Part shown: piece after piece, positions 37,237 to 44,480 of the stretch | Layout: each line of letters opens with the position of its first letter | How positions within the stretch are numbered: position 1 is the first letter of the stretch | Assembly (NCBI RefSeq): GCF_021389975.1 | Contig: NZ_CP089981.1 | Span: 6,287,501-6,351,500, forward strand | DNA length: 64,000 nt | Reading direction: 5' to 3' | From: Fulvivirga ulvae | Lineage (GTDB): Bacteria > Bacteroidota > Bacteroidia > Cytophagales > Cyclobacteriaceae | Notes under the pieces: model-generated | Database searches by the model: none | What the model was told of the DNA's origin: nothing | Seen by the model: the letters and a program-made list of their open reading frames with translations, nothing else | Made by a program: the position numbers and the translations under genes

Positions 37237-38359
37237 ATTTTAAAGAATAGTTAGATTCCAGTTTTTCCTGCTTCGGAGAGAGTTGTCTCTCAACTGCAAC
37301 GGCAACGGATGTAGGAGAAATATATTTCATACAGCTCTCGCCATGCACGCATGAAGATCCAAAGTAACAGTCACACTCTTTTTCCGGCTGTATAATTTCT
37401 CCCAGATCAAACAGGTCAAACTCATAGGGATTAAATATATTATTCATTAAAACCAACTTTCTATTTAAGGCCAGGCATAAATGCATAGCCATTGTAACCT
37501 GACTGACAATTAGGTCACATTTAGCAATTAAAGCAATAAACTGTTGTACTGAGAAATGACCAGGGTACCAGGCCCCTGTTTTCTCATTAAGCTTTATGTT
37601 ATTCTCATGTTCATCTTTCCCTCCCAATAACACACAAAAATATCCCTTGCCCTGAAGGGCCTCAATTAGGAATTCCCAATATTCAAGTGGCCATTGCCGT
37701 GTCGGCCAGCGTTGTCCTGCTCCGGTATTCAGGCCAATAATGGGTAATGTTGTTTCTTTTCCCAGTTTCTCTTTCCACTGACCTAAGTATTTCTGATCAA
37801 TATCCAGAATGTACCTTTCATCAGAATATTCAAGATGGCATATGGAGAATATCTCATGAATGTAAGAAGCTTTATTTTGCTTTGACAACTCGTCGAACAA
37901 ACCTGTAAGTAATTTAGCTTCGGCAGCCGGTGTAGCGGGAACTATACCATCTTCCCAAGTATAGCCATACTTTTCATGGGCAGCAACTTGTTTTAATAGT
38001 ATACAAGCCTCTGGTTCTTTATCCAGATTTATAGCAATGTCATACTGGGTATGGGATACCTCCATCATTTTCCTGGAGGTCATTGGAATAATATGGTCAA
38101 TCCATGATTTTGGGAGAACCTCTGTATAGTCACTTATCCATGTAATGTGACATCCGGGGTAAAGGTCTTTATATTTTCTAAGAAGTGGAGTTGTTCTTAT
38201 AACATCTCCGATTGCGCCCAGTTTAATAATGAGGATCTTTTTGGATATCTTGCTATAAGCTTTACAATTAGCACATACGTATCCATCTTGCTTATTAGGC
38301 AAACATGGAATGTGTCCTTTATAGTATAGACAATCTCTTTTTACATCCTCCCAATTCAT
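37226..38359 (-). CDS. Glycosyltransferase family 9 (heptosyltransferase-like) with cysteine-rich ends
   Basis: A 377-residue GT-B enzyme. The GT9 domain starts near residue 42 (ILIIKLGAIGDVIRTTPLL) and contains GLNTGAGQRWPTRQWP and VSQVTMAMHLCLAL. Before it lies a cysteine-bearing segment (C10, C19, and C29-x2-C32 in YVCANCKAY). After it comes a second one (ECDCYFGSSCVHGESCM near 335-355). Ordinary heptosyltransferases lack these; they could bind zinc or an Fe-S cluster. It follows the large unknown gene by 49 bases. Confidence 0.87.
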   Translation of the reverse strand: MNWEDVKRDCLYYKGHIPCLPNKQDGYVCANCKAYSKISKKILIIKLGAIGDVIRTTPLLRKYKDLYPGCHITWISDYTEVLPKSWIDHIIPMTSRKMMEVSHTQYDIAINLDKEPEACILLKQVAAHEKYGYTWEDGIVPATPAAEAKLLTGLFDELSKQNKASYIHEIFSICHLEYSDERYILDIDQKYLGQWKEKLGKETTLPIIGLNTGAGQRWPTRQWPLEYWEFLIEALQGKGYFCVLLGGKDEHENNIKLNEKTGAWYPGHFSVQQFIALIAKCDLIVSQVTMAMHLCLALNRKLVLMNNIFNPYEFDLFDLGEIIQPEKECDCYFGSSCVHGESCMKYISPTSVAVAVERQLSPKQEKLESNYSLKYDF

Positions 38360-38408
38360 TAGAATGCCCTCGCTCTAATATAAACTATATCTTTTTCGAT
38401 AATTATGA

Positions 38409-40064
38409 TTATAGCACTTTGACCGGTTGAAGATGACTAAAATGCTTTTCCAATTTCTCATGTATAAACGGGTGACTCACTTCAATAAATTTCAGAAAAG
38501 CTTTGGCTGTATTATCAGCTCCCATATTATAGGGAAGAGTAATCTTAACACGTCCCTTTCCATGATACCATTCGAGGTCATCAACAACTTCATACTCCGG
38601 AAAAGCCTCGGCTAATAAATCACGTAATTCTCCGAGTGATGATTGTAAGAATTTTACCTCTTCACTTTCAAGGTGAAATTCAATTCCTATTTTCTCTGAT
38701 TTTGTTTCATAATCCAAAAGTTCAAAATGGACAGAACGAGGCCAGCCTTCCGGCAATACTCGGCGAAAGTGAGGGAATTTACTTCGAAGAGAAAATTGCT
38801 TGGCTGGTGAAAGAGCTTCATATGCTGTAATAATCTGCTGAAGGTAATCATTGGTTTTTTCAGAAGGCTCAGCCAATTTAAAAATTTCCAGTGCCACCAA
38901 CTGCTCACTTTCTTTTATTTCATCGCTGGTAAAAGTAAGAGGCTCAATCTGGTTGAAATCAACAGTGAAATTTTTGAGCATTTCCCAGTCCATCGCCTCC
39001 TTTTTTTCTTCACGTTCTAAAATTTCCATAAGCAATGTAACCGAACGCCTGTAATGGCCTATTCCGAGAAATGCCTCACTAAAACAAAGAGCGGGAATGT
39101 ACTTTGGAAATATGCTATTCAACTGATTAATTACTTTTATCATGGCATTGCGATGTGCATCAGACATTTTGAAGCCAAGTAAGTGTGCAAAAGTTGCAAG
39201 TTCAATGATATGCCCTGCATAGTACAGATGATTTTCAAAATACTCTTTAACCGCTATTACTTCCCTCAGCTCGCTGGCTACACTTCCTTTTTCCATAACT
39301 TTTTCACTCGCTATAGCATCTAAAGCCTCATCAAGGATTATCGATAACAGGAAAATCATATTCAATTGGCCTTCCAGGAAATAAGGAGCGATCTCCTTGT
39401 AAGGCTCAAAACCATTAAATCTCGTTGATACTGCACAAAGTCCTTCTGTAAGATGGAATTTACGGCAAACGCGAAAAGTACCTGTTACATGGGTAGTAGT
39501 AGCCCACTCCATAAGTTCTTCCAAGTCAGCCTGGCGATCCCTGAACATAAAAGGTTCCGGAGTACCTTTGTTTTCAAGAAATGATAGCGCAAACAGCAAA
39601 TGTCCTAACTCCTCTCCTTCGTGATGATTAACATACCGACTGTTTCCTGAAACTTCAGACAGTGTGTGTCCGCTTTTTCCAAATTTTTCATCACCCTTTA
39701 TACCAGCCATTACCGCATAGGCAAAGCTTTGCCATGGGTGAAAATCTCCTTCAGGAAGGCATTGCAATATATAGGGCTTATTATCTTCATTGTAATGAAC
39801 AAAGTCTTCAAAGTAATCCAAAAGATGATGATCATTTACTGCTGCATTTCCCCATCCATTGATGATGTGGCATAGGTTAGGCAAGCTGTCACGCTCGAGG
39901 ATTTCGTTAAGATTGGCCTTCATTAATCGGGAAGAAAGTTCGCTGACAGATTGCGCTTTCTCGCAATCCAATTCCTGCCGTTCCTGCTCAAAATGTTTTA
40001 TTGTATCTTCAAAAACTTGTTGTGCCTTTTCCGAAAGGTCTAATGGCCACCAAAACTTGCTCAT
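38409..40064 (-). CDS. Large protein of unknown function next to the peptide precursor gene
   Basis: A 551-residue, predominantly helical, probably cytoplasmic protein; no signal peptide or membrane helix is visible. I recognise no domain. A cluster of possible metal ligands lies at about residues 75-165: NDHHLLDYFEDFVHYN, FHPWQSFAYAVMAG and NHHEGEELGHLLFAL. The last 100 residues look like an alpha/beta domain (VHFELLDYETK, then GRVKITLPYN). It is the first large gene after the precursor peptide and its palindrome, so it is the best candidate for a leader-binding or core-modifying enzyme. It shows none of the motifs of LanB, LanC, LanM, YcaO, radical SAM or ATP-grasp enzymes. Function unassigned. 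Confidence 0.8.
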   Translation of the reverse strand: MSKFWWPLDLSEKAQQVFEDTIKHFEQERQELDCEKAQSVSELSSRLMKANLNEILERDSLPNLCHIINGWGNAAVNDHHLLDYFEDFVHYNEDNKPYILQCLPEGDFHPWQSFAYAVMAGIKGDEKFGKSGHTLSEVSGNSRYVNHHEGEELGHLLFALSFLENKGTPEPFMFRDRQADLEELMEWATTTHVTGTFRVCRKFHLTEGLCAVSTRFNGFEPYKEIAPYFLEGQLNMIFLLSIILDEALDAIASEKVMEKGSVASELREVIAVKEYFENHLYYAGHIIELATFAHLLGFKMSDAHRNAMIKVINQLNSIFPKYIPALCFSEAFLGIGHYRRSVTLLMEILEREEKKEAMDWEMLKNFTVDFNQIEPLTFTSDEIKESEQLVALEIFKLAEPSEKTNDYLQQIITAYEALSPAKQFSLRSKFPHFRRVLPEGWPRSVHFELLDYETKSEKIGIEFHLESEEVKFLQSSLGELRDLLAEAFPEYEVVDDLEWYHGKGRVKITLPYNMGADNTAKAFLKFIEVSHPFIHEKLEKHFSHLQPVKVL

Positions 40065-40183
40065 ATATGTTAAGTAATATTTCCGGGTATAGTTTTATTT
40101 TATTTAAGCAGAAGATTGCAGAATTCTACCACTGATTGTTGCCACTTAAGCTAATTTTTATAGTGAGTGCCCCTATAAAATTA

Positions 40184-40208
40184 ATACAGGTGGCAGTGCC
40201 ACCTGTAT
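40184..40208 (-). terminator. Perfect 25-nt palindrome between precursor gene and the following operon
   Basis: ATACAGGTGGCA, one central base, and the exact reverse complement form an 11-bp stem with a 3-base loop. It lies 20 bases after the precursor stop codon on the minus strand and is followed by the moderately U-rich TAATTTTATAG. This placement, after the precursor and before the enzyme genes, fits a partial terminator or 3' stabiliser that gives more precursor than enzyme transcript. Confidence 0.65.
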
Positions 40209-40228
40209 CTTTGAGACTTAATAACTAA

Positions 40229-40381
40229 TTATCTCAGTACTTCGTACTCGCAACATCCTTGCGTGCAGCATCCTGCGATAATGTAGTCATTACTTTTGAA
40301 GCCACCTTTAAGGTTAGCTTGTCCCATTTTAGAAAGCATCATATCCTTTACTTTCTGGATATCCATTTTCTTCTTGCTCAT
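40229..40381 (-). CDS. Double-glycine leader peptide, candidate RiPP precursor (50 residues)
   Basis: The minus strand encodes 50 residues from the ATG at 40381. The first 27 form a lysine- and methionine-rich leader ending LSKMGQANLKGG, like the double-glycine leaders of Bacteroidota natural-product precursors. The remaining 23 residues form the putative core, with four cysteines as CCTQGCC (C38, C39, C43, C44) plus S30, Y33, T40 and Y46. It is preceded by 186 bases of AT-rich DNA that probably hold a promoter, and followed by a palindrome, an unknown protein and a glycosyltransferase run. No C39 peptidase transporter is encoded in the window. That it is a modified peptide precursor is inferred from leader form and operon position. 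Confidence 0.82.
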   Translation of the reverse strand: MSKKKMDIQKVKDMMLSKMGQANLKGGFKSNDYIIAGCCTQGCCEYEVLR

Positions 40382-40567
40382 AATAATAATTGTTTTTAGT
40401 TAGCAATAGGCTAAAATTAAATAACTAGACGAAGTATAACAATATTAAAACAAAAATTATAATATATTTTTTTATTAATTCACGTTAAAAGCAAATTTAC
40501 TATTTGTAATTGCCTATAAATCTGATAGTTACCAAAACAAGCTTCTATAGGAACTTAGCCCTGGATT

Positions 40568-41284
40568 TCAGTGTGTAACAAGTTGGGTAATAGTATCATT
40601 AATTACCTTTGCAATAGAGCTCATCTCCTGGTGAATAAAGAAATGTCCCCCACTATATTCATGAATTTCACAAGTACCATTTGTGTACTCTTTCCATCCT
40701 TGCACCTGTTCTTTTGTGAGGTCATCTTCCTTCCCTGTAAAAACGGTAATATCTACTTTTGATTGCTTAAACCCTTCAATATCCGGTGTAGTCTCTGCTA
40801 TTCTGAAATCATTTTTTAACAATGGTAAAAAGAGTTCCAGAAGCTCGGGGTGTTCGAAAAATTCCGGCGGTGTACCTCCAAGTAAAAGTATCTCTTCCTT
40901 AAACCGCTTTTCATCCATTTTATGATACATTTTTTCATCCTTTCTTTTTACCTGAATGGCCCCTCTGCCCGAAAAAAACAGATGACTTGGAGACAGTCCC
41001 AATTCATATTGGAGCCTTACCGTTAGCTCGTGGGCTAATAAACTCCCCATACTATGACCGAAAAATGCAAATGGTGAGAATTTAATTTGAGGAGATACAA
41101 TTTTGTAGATATCATCAACGGCCTCAGCCAGACCGGAATACAATCCATCGCCTATCCGTCTTCCCCTGCCTGCCAGCTCTACGGGTATAAATTCTATATG
41201 ATCTCGTAGAAGAGGCTTTAACCCGTGATAAATACTTGATGAACCTCCCGCATATGGAAAAGCAAACAATTTTAACTTACTCAT
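40568..41284 (-). CDS. Type II thioesterase of the NRPS cluster
   Basis: An alpha/beta hydrolase of about 238 residues. The ATG at 41284 (MSKLKLFAFPYAGGSSSIYHG) is the usual start for type II thioesterases and is preferred to a TTG at 41314. Motifs: PYAGGS, the nucleophile elbow FGHSMGS near residue 80, catalytic aspartate near TGKEDDLT, and histidine in GGHFFIH. It removes wrong or stalled acyl groups from carrier domains. It is the last NRPS-cluster gene before the precursor peptide operon. Confidence 0.94.
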   Translation of the reverse strand: MSKLKLFAFPYAGGSSSIYHGLKPLLRDHIEFIPVELAGRGRRIGDGLYSGLAEAVDDIYKIVSPQIKFSPFAFFGHSMGSLLAHELTVRLQYELGLSPSHLFFSGRGAIQVKRKDEKMYHKMDEKRFKEEILLLGGTPPEFFEHPELLELFLPLLKNDFRIAETTPDIEGFKQSKVDITVFTGKEDDLTKEQVQGWKEYTNGTCEIHEYSGGHFFIHQEMSSIAKVINDTITQLVTH

Positions 41285-41323
41285 ATAAAAATTACTATTT
41301 AAAAAACTATACAACTGCAGAGG

Positions 41324-41377
41324 TCAGAATCCTTTTTTGGATACATACCCGTATGGGTTAATTCTTACATCTGCCAT
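41324..41377 (-). CDS. Possible 17-codon peptide gene between exporter and thioesterase
   Basis: An ATG at 41377 opens a 17-residue frame, MADVRINPYGYVSKKGF, ending at a TGA 39 bases before the thioesterase start. It lies alone in the only gap of the NRPS operon tail. It is too short for MbtH and has no leader features. It may be a translated peptide, a leader ORF for coupling, or chance. Confidence 0.28.
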   Translation of the reverse strand: MADVRINPYGYVSKKGF

Positions 41378-41398
41378 AATTAAATTTTAATTTATTCT

Positions 41399-44300
41399 CT
41401 AGCTAAGGTTTTGGATCAAAACATCCTCTACTTTATAGTGATTAGATACAAATGATGGTTTACCAGTATCAAGCTTCAGAACTTTATCAGCTACACTGAA
41501 GTAGTGGTCATCATGGGTAATTGCTATCACAATTTTGTTGCTCCTTTTCATTTCCGGGATCAGTTGCTTATAAAAGAAGTTTCTATATTCCGGATCCTGG
41601 TCAGCGGCCCATTCGTCGAATAGGTAGATCGGATGATCCTCAAGGTAACATTGTAAAAGCCCTAATCTTTTTCGCTGTCCGGCAGAAAGTTTAGTTGTAC
41701 TGAAATGTCCATTCTCAATGGTCACCTTATCTGACAAGCCCAACAACCGCAGGTACCGATCTATCTCATCTTTTTTATCAGTGAGATCCACATTATATAT
41801 TTTCTCAAACAAATACATAGGGCTGAATACCGCAGAATAATACTCCCCTATATTTTTGATCTCCTTTCCGTCTACTAATATTCGTCCGGAATTCCCTAAA
41901 TACAAGCCTGTCAATAGCTTTGCAAATGTTGTTTTACCACTTCCATTTCCTCCAATTATAAACAGCACTTCTCCTTTCTTAACAGTTAAGTCAATCGGGC
42001 CTACTTTGAATGGCTTGGAATCAGCCGCCACCTGATACTCAAATGATAACGACTCGATTTTCAACTCTTCCACGAAAGCAGTACGATCGGTAAGTTGAGA
42101 AGCTTGCCAGTCATGATTTGCAGGAATTTCAAGAAGGAACTTTTGAATTCTTGTCCAGGCAATCTTAAGCTGGACAACTGAAGGTGCCGCACTTAGCAAC
42201 TCGTTGATAGGCCCAATTAAGTACAGCAGGATAATCACAAAATTGGTGATTACGTAATTTTCAATTCCAGGCATCAGGTTAGGTAACACTATTGCAACAA
42301 CACCCAACACCAGGATAAGTGACGACTCTCCGATCAGAAAAGCATTAATAAAATTAATCTGGGCTGTGTATATCTTGGTTTTAAAATCCCCTATAGTTTT
42401 CTCAACATCGGCGTTATACCCTTTCTTTTTACCATAATGCAGAGACAGTTCTTTAAAACCTTCTACCAGTCCGGTGATCTGCCACATGAACTCATCTCGT
42501 GTATCTCTGGCTATTTCCAGGTGCCCTTGTGCCCTTCTGCTTACAAAGTAATAAAAAGTGGTAATCGAAATGATCAATGTGAGTGTCAGCATGGTAGCCC
42601 AAAAGGCAACCGTCGCCATATAAAAAAAAGCCCCTCCTATGGTAATGGTATTTCTGATTATCGTCACTATCATGCCAGTAGAATTACCAACCACCGAAAC
42701 GTCGTCATTTAATGTAGCATAAACTCTCCCTTTCTTAAGTTTTTCAAAGCTTTGGTACGAGGTTGAAAATATCTTCGAGATCATTTTTAACCTGATTTCG
42801 TAAATCAGGTTCTGTGTTACCTTTACAATACGGGTCTGTACATGTTTTCTACCAAAGACGTAAATGCTCATGGCGATGAGAAAATAGAATATGAGATATT
42901 CCAAGTCCATTACATTCCGGAGAGAAGAGGTTATAATAAATATCACCACCATGTTGGAGATGCCTGTGATAATACTAAAAAGTACTATTTTAGGTAATTC
43001 TCTCTTTACTTCATTTGGCTCTGGAAAAAGCTGGGCAATAAAGAATACCAGGTAACTGGATATCATGGATGAAACAAGCAAAGTGACCATGGTACCAAAG
43101 CTAAAAGGCATCCAAACGTTTATTGTATCCCAGTTAAGGTTTCCCAGTGCTTTGGGTAGCAAGTAGATAGCAATCAGTAAGGGGATGCAGAAGCCTACAG
43201 AAGCCATACTGGCCAATACCTGGCTTATACCCGGAACTTTAAATGTTCTTCTGCCTTTACTTATATCCAGAAGCATTTTCCCGAAAAACACTAAAAGGAT
43301 AAGCAGGTAAACACATAGAATGATCGATACAACTGAGAAGGCTTTATCATTGCCATCTCCCTCTGACACTACTCTGTCTTCATCTGGTTCTTCACCTTTG
43401 AGTATATGTATTGCCCTATAGGCAATCTCGCTCATCAATTCATTACTTGAATTGCTCAGTATAGCAACACCAATGCCCTCTTCCGGCAATAATGATATAT
43501 GGCTACTGTAATTTGGATTTTGCCCATGATGAAACACCCTCTTATCCCCTCTTAGTGATACTTCCCAGCCCATAGCGTAGTATGAAAGATGTACAGGGGC
43601 AACCCTGTCATCTGCCACGTGAGATCTAGCAATTAGTCCGGACAATGCATTTGGCTCCTGTCCCAATTGAATTTTTAACCATCTGGCCATATCATCAGCA
43701 TTAGATATGACATACCCTGCTGCATTATTGCCACGATAAACAGGTGCATTGTAGGCTTTAGGCTGAAAAAATGAGTTTTTATACCCAACTGTCATTTCTG
43801 ATGAATCGTTTGGTGCCCCTATACTGGTGTGTTGTAGGCTTAAGGGATCAATAACTTCTTTTTGCAAAAAGTCTTCAAAGGCACGTCCCGTTATAGTTTG
43901 TATAACCAATGCCAGCACATCATAGTTGATAGTAGCATACTCAAATTCCTCTCCTGGCTCAAATCTCAGTTCCTGGCCTTTGAGAGCCTCTACGGTTCGA
44001 AGCAATGCATTTTCATCATTGGCCTCCGGTATATCGGCTATTGTCTCCCATGGGATACCACTTGTATGATGAAGCAAATCCCGCATGGTTACACTAACAG
44101 GGTTATCTTCATAATAAAATTGGAGCCATGGCAGATATTCACTAACCTTATCATCTAAACTAAGTTTTTCCTGATCCACTAACTTTAATACTCCAAGAGA
44201 GGTGAACGCCTTACTTAACGATCCAAGCTGAAAAAGACTCTGACTATCAACTTTTTTACCAGCCTGAAGGTCTGCATACCCAAATGATTCAACGAAAGTC

Positions 44301-44470
44301 TCACTTTTGTTGACCACTATCATGACCATTCCCGGTATATGAGCTTTCTCTCTTTGCTCCTCCGCCATTACTCTTAACCGGCCCGTGATATCCTGAGCAT
44401 CAACGGTTAAAGTCATAAACTGGCTTAAGAATATAACCAGGCAGATAAATAATTTAAAACAATTTTTCAC
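41399..44470 (-). CDS. Serine hydrolase fused to a cyclic-peptide ABC exporter
   Basis: A fusion of about 1,023 residues. The GTG at 44470 gives a clean signal peptide (MKNCFKLFICLVIFLSQFM) and is preferred to a TTG at 44509 inside the NRPS gene. Residues 25-360 form a beta-lactamase/PBP-type hydrolase with SLSKAF as SxxK and YATINYD as the YxN region. Several membrane helices follow, then an ABC transmembrane domain (about 500-780). The ATPase has GGNGSGKTTFAKLL (Walker A), LSAGQRKRLGLL (signature) and YLFDEWAADQDP (Walker B). The ABC half resembles SyrD/PvdE-type cyclic-peptide exporters. It starts 11 bases after the terminal NRPS gene, so it likely exports and perhaps trims the product in the periplasm. 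Confidence 0.9.
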   Translation of the reverse strand: MKNCFKLFICLVIFLSQFMTLTVDAQDITGRLRVMAEEQREKAHIPGMVMIVVNKSETFVESFGYADLQAGKKVDSQSLFQLGSLSKAFTSLGVLKLVDQEKLSLDDKVSEYLPWLQFYYEDNPVSVTMRDLLHHTSGIPWETIADIPEANDENALLRTVEALKGQELRFEPGEEFEYATINYDVLALVIQTITGRAFEDFLQKEVIDPLSLQHTSIGAPNDSSEMTVGYKNSFFQPKAYNAPVYRGNNAAGYVISNADDMARWLKIQLGQEPNALSGLIARSHVADDRVAPVHLSYYAMGWEVSLRGDKRVFHHGQNPNYSSHISLLPEEGIGVAILSNSSNELMSEIAYRAIHILKGEEPDEDRVVSEGDGNDKAFSVVSIILCVYLLILLVFFGKMLLDISKGRRTFKVPGISQVLASMASVGFCIPLLIAIYLLPKALGNLNWDTINVWMPFSFGTMVTLLVSSMISSYLVFFIAQLFPEPNEVKRELPKIVLFSIITGISNMVVIFIITSSLRNVMDLEYLIFYFLIAMSIYVFGRKHVQTRIVKVTQNLIYEIRLKMISKIFSTSYQSFEKLKKGRVYATLNDDVSVVGNSTGMIVTIIRNTITIGGAFFYMATVAFWATMLTLTLIISITTFYYFVSRRAQGHLEIARDTRDEFMWQITGLVEGFKELSLHYGKKKGYNADVEKTIGDFKTKIYTAQINFINAFLIGESSLILVLGVVAIVLPNLMPGIENYVITNFVIILLYLIGPINELLSAAPSVVQLKIAWTRIQKFLLEIPANHDWQASQLTDRTAFVEELKIESLSFEYQVAADSKPFKVGPIDLTVKKGEVLFIIGGNGSGKTTFAKLLTGLYLGNSGRILVDGKEIKNIGEYYSAVFSPMYLFEKIYNVDLTDKKDEIDRYLRLLGLSDKVTIENGHFSTTKLSAGQRKRLGLLQCYLEDHPIYLFDEWAADQDPEYRNFFYKQLIPEMKRSNKIVIAITHDDHYFSVADKVLKLDTGKPSFVSNHYKVEDVLIQNLS

Positions 44471-44480
44471 TTCTATTTTA

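Noticed and set aside
38409..40064. Reading the unknown 551-residue protein as a LanB, LanC or similar lanthipeptide enzyme
   Set aside because: The zinc motifs of LanC (WCYG, CHG) and the dehydratase/elimination motifs are not present; resemblance is limited to being helical and histidine-rich.
40505..40551. CCTATA...TATAGG inverted repeat after the type II thioesterase as a terminator
   Set aside because: Only six pairs, AT-rich, with a loop of about 27 bases and no T-run; too weak to call.
41324..41377. The 17-codon ORF as an MbtH-like protein
   Set aside because: MbtH proteins are about 70 residues with conserved tryptophans; this frame has neither.
41399..44470. Assigning the ABC fusion as the C39 peptidase exporter for the double-glycine precursor
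   Set aside because: Its N-terminal domain is a beta-lactamase-type serine hydrolase with SxxK, not a cysteine peptidase, and its operon position ties it to the NRPS.
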